Assembly: GCA_964654665.1 (NCBI GenBank)
Contig: CAZZKV010000027.1
Location: forward strand, 1 to 38,699
Length of the DNA stretch: 38,699 bases
From: CALCKU01 sp964654665
GTDB taxonomy: Bacteria; Pseudomonadota; Alphaproteobacteria; Caulobacterales; Maricaulaceae
Reading direction: 5' to 3'
This document shows, in pieces, positions 1 to 5,948 of this stretch; position 1 is the stretch's first letter, and each line of letters starts with the position of its first letter. The position numbers were made by a program, and so were the translations under genes. The notes under the pieces were generated by a model. That model saw only the letters and a program-made list of their open reading frames with translations. It did not search any database and was not told where the DNA came from.

Positions 1-167
1 GACATTGAGTCATGCGTATTAATACTGCACAATTTTACCCTGAAGACCGTGGAGGTAAATCGAAAATTCTCGCAGGCCCAATATCGACATGATGATATTA
101 CTGTAGGGGAATACAGGGCGAAAGAAAGCCACCCATAATAAGCTAATGGCCAGGGGCTGGCTTAAGT

Positions 168-1211
168 TTAGCCATCCTTGCCCTCTCCAAATAATGTTGG
201 GGCAAGGGGTTGAACGGGGGCCGCTAAGCCCAGATGGGCAAAAGCGCGCGCTGTTGCTACACGCCCGCGCGGCGTGCGCTGCAAAAATCCCTGCTGTATC
301 AAATAAGGTTCGATAACATCTTCAAGCGCGTCCCGCGCCTCGGAGAGAGCCGCTGCCAGCGTATCCGCTCCGACAGGCCCGCCGCCAAACATTTCGCACA
401 AAGCCTGCAGATAGCGCATATCCTGTTTATCAAGACCAATATCATCAACGCCCAACCGGATGAGCGCAGCATCAGCGGCCATTTTATCAATTATGCTATG
501 GCCATTATCCTCGGCCAGATCGCGTACACGGCGCAGCAATCGCCCTGCCACACGCGGGGTCCCGCGCGCGCGCCGGGCAATCTCGCGCCCGCCATCGGCC
601 GTCATATCCATGTCAAGTTTTCCAGCCCCGCGTAGAACAATTTTGGTTAATTCCTCAGTGTCATAAAACTCAAGCCGCACCGGAATACCAAAACGGTCTC
701 GTAAGGGCGTCGCCAGTAATCCCGCACGCGTAGTCGCCCCAATAAGAGTAAAGGGCGCTAGATCAATTTTAATTGAGCGGGCCGCCGGCCCTTCACCGAT
801 AATCAAATCCAGTTCAAAATCCTCCATCGCCGGATAAAGCACTTCTTCGACAACGGGATTAAGGCGATGAATTTCGTCAATAAATAATACATCGCGCGGC
901 TCAAGATTTGTCAGCAAAGCGGCCAGATCACCCGCCTTTGAAATAACCGGGCCAGAAGTCGAGCGGAAATTAACTCCGAGTTCGCGCGCAACGATCTGGC
1001 TGAGCGTGGTTTTACCAAGCCCGGGCGGGCCGGAGAGCAAAAGATGATCCAAAGGCTCCTGCCGCCGCCGCGCAGCTTCGACATAGACTTTTAAATTTTG
1101 GATCGCAGCTTTTTGGCCGACAAAGTCACCAAAGGATAAAGGCCGCAACGCACGGTCACGCCCGTCCCCCACTTGGCTATCTGCGCCAATTATACGGTCT
1201 GTCTCATCCAC
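168..1211 (-). CDS. ruvB: Holliday junction DNA helicase RuvB
   Basis: AAA+ motor that drives Holliday-junction branch migration with RuvA. The 347-residue product has Walker A GPPGLGKT at residues 61-68, Walker B with DEIH at 112-115, the sensor-1 segment LIGATTR near 157, and a C-terminal winged-helix region containing GGGPVGADTL and RTPRGRVAT. Length is normal for the family. The start is GTG, with an AAAGGAG Shine-Dalgarno about 12 nt upstream inside the end of ruvA. The ruvA stop codon directly abuts this GTG, so the two are almost certainly translationally coupled. It is the last gene of a ruvC-ruvA-ruvB operon. No open frame continues the operon in the remaining 167 bases to the window edge. 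Confidence 0.98.
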   Translation of the reverse strand: MDETDRIIGADSQVGDGRDRALRPLSFGDFVGQKAAIQNLKVYVEAARRRQEPLDHLLLSGPPGLGKTTLSQIVARELGVNFRSTSGPVISKAGDLAALLTNLEPRDVLFIDEIHRLNPVVEEVLYPAMEDFELDLIIGEGPAARSIKIDLAPFTLIGATTRAGLLATPLRDRFGIPVRLEFYDTEELTKIVLRGAGKLDMDMTADGGREIARRARGTPRVAGRLLRRVRDLAEDNGHSIIDKMAADAALIRLGVDDIGLDKQDMRYLQALCEMFGGGPVGADTLAAALSEARDALEDVIEPYLIQQGFLQRTPRGRVATARAFAHLGLAAPVQPLAPTLFGEGKDG

Positions 1212-1850
1212 TTATTGACTGAGCTCCTTTAAGGCCGCTTTGATAAGATCATCAAGCGGTGGATCATCCGAAAAATTATTATAAGCCGATGCCACAGCCC
1301 GCAAGGCATCCGATTGACCAATACCAAGGTTTTGCAACGCAGAGACCGCATCATTGCGCAATTGCATATCGGATAAACCATCATTGCGCCGAGGGGCCGG
1401 GGCTGCATCGCTACGGGGAGCTGTAAAGGCAGGTTGAAATCCGCGGCCCGTTGGCGCGGGTTTACCCGAAAGTTCAATAGCAATCCGGCTCGCCGATTTC
1501 GGGCCAATCCCTTTAGCCCGCGCAAAGGCGGTTTTATCTTCAAGGCTTGCTGCCGATAATATTTCCCCCGGTGTCAGAATATCTAAAATAGCCAGTGCCG
1601 CTTTCGGACCAACGCCTTGTACGGATTGCAGGCGCACAAACCAAGCCCGTTCTTCCTCGCTATGAAACCCGAACAGGGTAATCGCCTGTTCGCGCACATG
1701 AGTTTCAACATGCAAGCAAACCGTCTCGCCTACAGCCATCGCACCTAATGTGCGCGAGCCACATTGCAGCAAATAGCCCACACCGCCGACATCAATAATA
1801 GCCTCGCCCGTCCCTGCCAGCAGGCAGGTTCCTGTTACCATGCCGATCAT
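1212..1850 (-). CDS. ruvA: Holliday junction DNA helicase subunit RuvA
   Basis: Tetrameric Holliday-junction binding protein that loads RuvB. The product begins MIGMVTG, matching the typical RuvA start, followed by an OB-fold over about residues 1-64. Two helix-hairpin-helix motifs follow: VQGVGPKAALAIL near 78-90 and AKGIGPKSASRIAIEL near 112-127. After a variable Pro/Ala-rich linker comes the C-terminal RuvB-binding domain at about 165-212. Length of 212 residues is normal. It lies 13 nt downstream of ruvC and abuts ruvB, so the three form one transcript. No strong ribosome-binding site is visible ahead of this ATG, which fits coupling to ruvC. Confidence 0.97.
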   Translation of the reverse strand: MIGMVTGTCLLAGTGEAIIDVGGVGYLLQCGSRTLGAMAVGETVCLHVETHVREQAITLFGFHSEEERAWFVRLQSVQGVGPKAALAILDILTPGEILSAASLEDKTAFARAKGIGPKSASRIAIELSGKPAPTGRGFQPAFTAPRSDAAPAPRRNDGLSDMQLRNDAVSALQNLGIGQSDALRAVASAYNNFSDDPPLDDLIKAALKELSQ

Positions 1851-1863
1851 AATCTGTTACCGT

Positions 1864-2391
1864 TCATGAAACCCTCTGATATAACGCACCTGCCGCTTTG
1901 ACCCGGTGAGCATGACAAATAGCAATCGCCAACGCATCCGCCGCATCTCCCGCTTTGACGCCGCAGCCCGGCATCAGAACGGTCATCATATGCGCCACTT
2001 GGACCTTATCGGCTGTCCCTGTCCCCACAACAGATTTTTTAACCGATCGCGGTGAATATTCACCTATGCCCAGTCCGGCCATGCTCGCGCCCAAGAGGCA
2101 AGCTGCGCGCGCATGGCCCAGCTTAATTGCGCTGGCCGCATTATTTTTCATAAAGGCTTCTTCCACCGCGGCCTCGGACGGGTCATGCAAACGAATGATA
2201 TCCGTAATCGTTTCAAATAATTCGCGCAAACGCAGATGTAAATCGGCCTTGGGATTAGGCCGGATAACCCCATGGGCAATATGGCGCAATTTTAACCCCC
2301 GCGCTTCAACCACGCCCCACCCGCAAGCCACAAGCGATGGGTCAAGCCCGATGATCCGTATTGATTCCATAAAAGAACGATAGGGGAACAT
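1864..2391 (-). CDS. ruvC: Crossover junction endodeoxyribonuclease RuvC
   Basis: Holliday-junction resolvase completing the RuvABC resolvasome. The RNase H-like fold is indicated by the first acidic residue in IIGLDPSL, a glutamate in VEEAFMKNNA, and the terminal acidic pair in KAGDAADALAIA. Two starts are possible. The upstream ATG at 2391 (MFPYRSF) has an AGGG a few bases before it. The internal ATG at 2370 (MESIRIIG) matches the usual family start but lacks a visible ribosome-binding site. I kept the longer form of 175 residues; the difference is seven residues. First gene of the ruvCAB operon. Confidence 0.96.
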   Translation of the reverse strand: MFPYRSFMESIRIIGLDPSLVACGWGVVEARGLKLRHIAHGVIRPNPKADLHLRLRELFETITDIIRLHDPSEAAVEEAFMKNNAASAIKLGHARAACLLGASMAGLGIGEYSPRSVKKSVVGTGTADKVQVAHMMTVLMPGCGVKAGDAADALAIAICHAHRVKAAGALYQRVS

Positions 2392-2427
2392 TCAGACCCT
2401 GCCAAGTCTTATTGCGTTAACAGAACC

Positions 2428-2729
2428 TTACCGCGCCTGAGCAAAAACATAGCGTTTATCGACAACCCTTACATCTGGCGGGCGCATTCTGGTTTCAAAC
2501 CAATCCCACCCAACCTTTAGGTTTTGCCAAAAGATATAATTGGCATTCTGTTTATACCGATAAAGGGTCTTATCTGTCATTGGAAATGGAAATATGTGGA
2601 CCCGTATAAAAGGCTGCCCGCCTTTAAGTACGGGTTTAAAACCAAGTGATCACTATGGCGAGATAACGCCTGAAAACCAATATAAATCGGCAACGCCATA
2701 AAAATGAACAAGAACACAATACGAAACAT
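2428..2729 (-). pseudogene. Small membrane-anchored protein, frameshifted or two overlapping ORFs
   Basis: Unrecognised gene. From an ATG at 2729 the minus strand encodes MFRIVFLFIFMALPIYIGFQ, a convincing N-terminal membrane segment, and stops at 2577 after 50 codons. A second frame, open from about 2645 down to a stop at 2428, contains protein-like sequence such as FKPVLKGGQPFIRVHIFPFP and ends RVVDKRYVFAQAR. The full span is 302 bases, one short of 303, so a single-base deletion near 2650 would explain a broken protein of about 100 residues. Alternatively, the second ORF begins at the ATG at 2580, which overlaps the first stop as ATGA, giving two coupled 50-residue ORFs. A sequencing error is also possible. 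Located between ruvC and the arsR-like gene. Confidence 0.5.
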
Positions 2730-2916
2730 AAGATAAAATTTTATGCATTCATGGCGATATTATGGTGTCTTTAAAATAATTTACGGGTTTATAGATGCGG
2801 CTAAGCTGTCTTAGCCTATTCTATCACCAGTTTTGGGTATCGAAAAATTGTTCAGATGTTCTGAAAATATGGCGCGCATTCATCATATTGATAATTCGTC
2901 TTGCAATACATGCAAG

Positions 2917-2928
2917 TATGTGCACATA
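2917..2928. promoter_or_regulatory. Possible operator ahead of arsR-like gene
   Basis: A perfect 12-bp palindrome, TATGTGCACATA, lies 8 bases before the ATG of the ArsR-like regulator, in a run of alternating ATG/CAT sequence. ArsR-family repressors commonly bind AT-rich dyads over their own promoter. A 12-bp palindrome is expected several times by chance in a window this size, so position is the main argument. Confidence 0.35.
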
Positions 2929-2935
2929 TGCATAT

Positions 2936-3319
2936 ATGAAAAACACCACACATAAAACCGCGTCTCAGCACAAAGCCATGGCCGATGCGGCCATAGGGGT
3001 TCTAGATACAAAATTTCTCAAAGCTTTGACAGACCCGACGCGCGTGTTGATCATCAAGAAATTAATTTTACAGGGCGCCTGTGATATAACGACAATTGCG
3101 CACGGTCTATCGCAAGACCGATCTGTCATTTCGCGGCACCTCAGCACCTTGCAACAGGCTCAAATAACGGCCTCGCGTAAAGATGGGCGCCGTGTTCTTT
3201 ACGATATTGATGGGCCTTATATCGTTCAAAAAGTATCTCTTATATTGGAGGCTCTACAGCCGATGGCAGAGTTGTGCCTTCCTTTTGAACAATTCTATCA
3301 TGATAGAGACGCTGCATGA
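2936..3319 (+). CDS. ArsR-family winged-helix transcriptional regulator
   Basis: Predicted DNA-binding regulator of 127 residues from the chosen start. The core reads FLKALTDPTRVLIIKKL, then DITTIAHGLSQDRSVISRHLSTLQQA (the recognition helix-turn-helix), then a beta wing around ASRKDGRRVLYDI. This is the ArsR/SmtB plan. No paired cysteine metal site of the ArsR or SmtB alpha-3 type is evident, so the signal is probably not arsenic or cadmium. The frame is open upstream to 2795, but that extension does not resemble the family. I chose the ATG at 2936, although no clear ribosome-binding site precedes it. Its TGA overlaps the alkB ATG as ATGA, so it is likely the local regulator of the alkane hydroxylase. 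Confidence 0.85.
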   Translation: MKNTTHKTASQHKAMADAAIGVLDTKFLKALTDPTRVLIIKKLILQGACDITTIAHGLSQDRSVISRHLSTLQQAQITASRKDGRRVLYDIDGPYIVQKVSLILEALQPMAELCLPFEQFYHDRDAA

Positions 3320-4494
3320 CCCATTTTTCAGGTATAACGCATGATGGCGCGCCGGTTGTTTATACCGATAAAAAACGTCACCTCTATTGGATAGTCTTAA
3401 TTACGCCAACGGTTTCTCTGGCTTCGATCTGGCTATATTTTGCTCTGGGTAAAAACCCAATCACAGCCCTGATACCCGCCTTATTTTTCTATGCATTTAC
3501 CCCATTCATGGACCTGATTATGGGGGAAGATACGCATAATCCGCCCGAAGAAGTCGTCAATGCCATGGCCGCGGATAATTATTATCGCATCATCGTCCAT
3601 AGCCTCGTCTATATCGCTGTTATCTTATTCCTGTCATTCGTAGTCTTTGTTGGCACGCAAGATTTACCGTGGTGGGCTATTCTGGCGCTTATTCTAGGGG
3701 TTGGCGGTAATAGCGGCGGGGTCATGGTGATGACACATGAACTGGGCCATAAAGCCAATAAGCTTGACCGTCTTTCAGCAAAAATCGGCAATATGATTAT
3801 GGGGTATGGGCATTTTAATATCGAACATAACAAAGGACATCATACATGGGTGGCAACGCCGGAAGACCCGGCCAGTTCCCGCATGGGAGAAAGCTTTTAT
3901 GCCTTTATGGTGAGGGAATTATCCGGCACCTTTAAACGCGGCATATCATATGAAAACATCCGTTTAAAGAAACAGGGCCGTCATTTTTGGTCCATTCATA
4001 ATGATGTTTTACAAGTCTATGCTGTCACATTGAGCACACTCATCTTCTTCGCAATACTCTTTGGCCCCGTAATTTTATTATTTCTAATTCCTCATCATTT
4101 CCTCGCATGGCTGGCCCTTACCCAAGCGAATTATGTCGAACATTATGGCTTATTGCGGGAAAAACAAGCCAATGGAAAATATGAGCGTTGCCAACCCAAA
4201 CATAGCTGGAACACCAATCACACATATTCCAACATGCTCTCATTTCACTTGCAACGTCATTCAGACCATCATGCCTACCCGCAACGCCCCTATCAGGTTC
4301 TGCGCGACTACCAAAATGTTCCAAGTCTGCCAACAGGCTATCCAGGCTGTTTTGCCATGGCCTTCTGCCCGCCCTTATGGTTTGCGCTCATGGATAGAAA
4401 ACTGATTAAGTGGGCCGATGGCGATTTGTCAAAGCTCAATATTTGTCCACGTGCAAAACCAAAGCTCCAAGCTCGATGGGGTCACGTACACTAA
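3316..4494 (+). CDS. alkB: Alkane 1-monooxygenase (AlkB-type membrane di-iron hydroxylase)
   Basis: Integral membrane non-haem di-iron enzyme that hydroxylates the terminal carbon of medium-chain n-alkanes using rubredoxin electrons. All diagnostic histidine boxes are present: HELGHK at residues 141-146, HNKGHH at 171-176 followed by TWVATPEDPASSRMGES, and HSDHH at 315-319 within LQRHSDHHAYP. The AlkB-specific NYVEHYGLLRE is at about 272-282, which argues for AlkB rather than xylene monooxygenase or a fatty-acid desaturase. Several hydrophobic spans lie at about 25-70, 93-132 and 235-268. Length of 392 residues is normal. It is translationally coupled to the ArsR-like gene upstream. No rubredoxin or rubredoxin reductase gene is present nearby, so electron donors must be encoded elsewhere. 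Confidence 0.95.
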   Translation: MTHFSGITHDGAPVVYTDKKRHLYWIVLITPTVSLASIWLYFALGKNPITALIPALFFYAFTPFMDLIMGEDTHNPPEEVVNAMAADNYYRIIVHSLVYIAVILFLSFVVFVGTQDLPWWAILALILGVGGNSGGVMVMTHELGHKANKLDRLSAKIGNMIMGYGHFNIEHNKGHHTWVATPEDPASSRMGESFYAFMVRELSGTFKRGISYENIRLKKQGRHFWSIHNDVLQVYAVTLSTLIFFAILFGPVILLFLIPHHFLAWLALTQANYVEHYGLLREKQANGKYERCQPKHSWNTNHTYSNMLSFHLQRHSDHHAYPQRPYQVLRDYQNVPSLPTGYPGCFAMAFCPPLWFALMDRKLIKWADGDLSKLNICPRAKPKLQARWGHVH

Positions 4495-4662
4495 CCCCGC
4501 AAATCATGCCTCTACCCAAAACCGCCTTAATTGACGGCTTTGGGCTTTATTGTGCCTTATTTGCGAAAAACCGCCTTGAAATCAGCACAGAGCTAGCAAA
4601 ACCGCGCCCTATTCGCCTGTCATACAGACCCTATCAACACAGGAAACATAAGGGCTACTCAA

Positions 4663-5298
4663 ATGACAACATTATTAAAAACCGCAGCAATCGCCGCTAT
4701 TATTACGGGCTTTGCCAATAACGCCAACGCCATAGACCGCTTTACCCCTCTGACCGCACCCCATAGCGAAATAATGCTCTTTGAAACCCTTGAGGCCACA
4801 CCACGCGCAGCGCATACAAAAGGCTTCACAATGCCCGGCACTGCTAAGATCGGCATTGCCCGTCTGGATTTGGGCCGCCTCATTCCAGCCGATTACGCCG
4901 AATTACAAGCCTGGGAAACCGTGAATAGCGATATACCGGCCAGCCTAACACCGCTATCGGCCAGTGCCTATTTAAACGCCGTACCCGTCATTGATTTTAC
5001 GGCGCAGGATACCGATAACAAGATCGATGAAATCCGTATCGCCGCAGCCGATTCCGGCATGAATTATGTTCTGCTTTATGCGGTGGGCGATGACGCCAAT
5101 TGGGCCAGTATTGGCCGCCGGCATTTTTCCGAAACAGGCTTGACGGTGAAACCCGGGTGTCCGGGCTGGCAACGCGGGGCCGCCAAAGCCTTGTTAATCG
5201 ATACCTATAGCGGCCATGTCATCACCGCCGCCACAGCCGATGACACAATGGCGCTGACCGAAAAAATGGGCGGCCTCATCGCACGCCTCTCGGCCTAA
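4663..5298 (+). CDS. Exported protein of unknown function
   Basis: I do not recognise the family. The 211-residue product has a clear Sec signal peptide (MTTLLKTAAIAAIITGFANNANA, cleavage near residue 23) and no further membrane segment, so it should be periplasmic or released. The mature part is soluble alpha/beta in character. A region around MNYVLLYAVGDDANWASIGR is followed by a segment with one cysteine (KPGCPGW) and then AKALLIDTYSGHVITAATAD. An AAGGG ribosome-binding site lies about 9 nt before the ATG. It is 168 bases downstream of alkB on the same strand, with two hairpins after it. A functional link to alkane use is possible but is not shown by the sequence. Confidence 0.75.
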   Translation: MTTLLKTAAIAAIITGFANNANAIDRFTPLTAPHSEIMLFETLEATPRAAHTKGFTMPGTAKIGIARLDLGRLIPADYAELQAWETVNSDIPASLTPLSASAYLNAVPVIDFTAQDTDNKIDEIRIAAADSGMNYVLLYAVGDDANWASIGRRHFSETGLTVKPGCPGWQRGAAKALLIDTYSGHVITAATADDTMALTEKMGGLIARLSA

Positions 5299-5317
5299 GC
5301 AGAATAATCAAACCACC

Positions 5318-5380
5318 ATAAGCCGCCACCTCTCCCGCGGCTTATCCTGACATGGCGGGTACCCCAAGCCCGCCATGTTT
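5318..5380 (+). terminator. Tandem hairpins downstream of exported-protein gene
   Basis: Two adjacent stem-loops follow the stop at 5298. The first pairs ATAAGCCGC (5318-5326) with GCGGCTTAT (5337-5345). The second pairs ACATGGCGGG (5350-5359) with CCCGCCATGT (5369-5378) and is followed by a short TTT. Both stems are perfect. The U-tract is short, so efficiency is uncertain. Confidence 0.6.
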
Positions 5381-5656
5381 TACGGGGGCAAAATTGTGAT
5401 ACAAGCCAAACGATACACAAATATCGTCTCTGTCTCTGCTGTCAGAGATTTATACGGAACAGTAACGCTCGAAAGTGCTAATAAGGGTATATTAGTCACA
5501 ACGGCTGATTACGGGCCAGATGCTTATGCATTTGCGAGAGGAAAACCTTTGACCTTACTGAACGATGCTAATTTATTACATTTATTAAGTACACATGGTC
5601 ACACAACAAAAAGTGACATCGGCGAAGCTAAAAGGCTCCAAAAACAGCTCTCATAA
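5375..5656 (+). pseudogene. Truncated Mrr-type restriction endonuclease remnant
   Basis: The 93-residue frame reads VIQAKRYTN, VSAVRDLYGTV, ANKGILVTT, YGPDAYAFA and KPLTLLNDANLLHLL. These are the C-terminal half of the Mrr catalytic domain (PD-(D/E)xK nuclease fold, type IV restriction family). The QAK motif with the catalytic lysine is retained at about residues 10-12. The upstream portion carrying the catalytic aspartate (normally GGxDGGIDL) and the N-terminal DNA-binding part is absent. The only ATG lies inside the preceding hairpin, and no ribosome-binding site is convincing. I read this as the decayed tail of a lost gene whose 5' part was deleted at the terminator of the neighbour. Confidence 0.75.
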
Positions 5657-5824
5657 TTCTAAAATATAAGGATGGTGACTGAGGCTCTTGGCCTTTGAAA
5701 ATTTGGAAACAAAACCCTGTCCGAGACTGACCGGATTATGAAAACTATTAAGATGGGTTTATAAGCTTTCAATCTCCCCTTGATATTTCATTAAATTGTC
5801 GTAAATTCGGCGCATTAACCGCGG

Positions 5825-5914
5825 GGGGAAGCGTGCTTTTTTGGGTGCGGCCAACTCCATCATCGCGAGGGGAAGCGCACATAGATGTGCGGCCAACTTC
5901 ATAACATCGAAGCG
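5825..5914 (+). repeat. Two-copy imperfect tandem repeat in hppA leader
   Basis: Each copy starts GGGGAAGCG and ends with GTGCGGCCAACT(C/T)CAT followed shortly by ATCG. Copy 1 starts at 5825 and copy 2 at 5869, giving a period of about 43-44 bases. A third partial GAAGCG occurs at 5909. Copy 2 contains the hairpin CGCACAT/ATGTGCG at 5876-5891. It lies 35-124 bases before the hppA start. The 5657-5824 stretch before it contains nothing I can identify. Confidence 0.7.
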
Positions 5915-5926
5915 ATTATAATCGCT
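5911..5926. promoter_or_regulatory. 16-bp perfect palindrome upstream of hppA
   Basis: AGCGATTATAATCGCT is a perfect inverted repeat 22 bases before the hppA ATG, immediately after the tandem repeat. It could be an operator or a hairpin at the 5' end of the translation-initiation region. The binding protein is unknown. Confidence 0.4.
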
Positions 5927-5948
5927 CAAATTATGGGGGAGTTCAACT

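Noticed and set aside
1..167. Continuation of the ruv operon at the left edge
   Set aside because: Only frames of under 30 codons are present; no start of a neighbouring gene can be supported.
234..635. Plus-strand frames opposite ruvB
   Set aside because: Antisense shadows of ruvB; low-complexity Arg/Ala/Pro composition and no family resemblance.
1229..1543. Second minus-strand frame within ruvA
   Set aside because: Out-of-frame shadow of ruvA, which is a full-length conserved gene.
4410..4721. Plus-strand frame spanning the alkB end and the next gene start
   Set aside because: Overlaps two better-supported genes in another frame, with no ribosome-binding site and no protein-like pattern.
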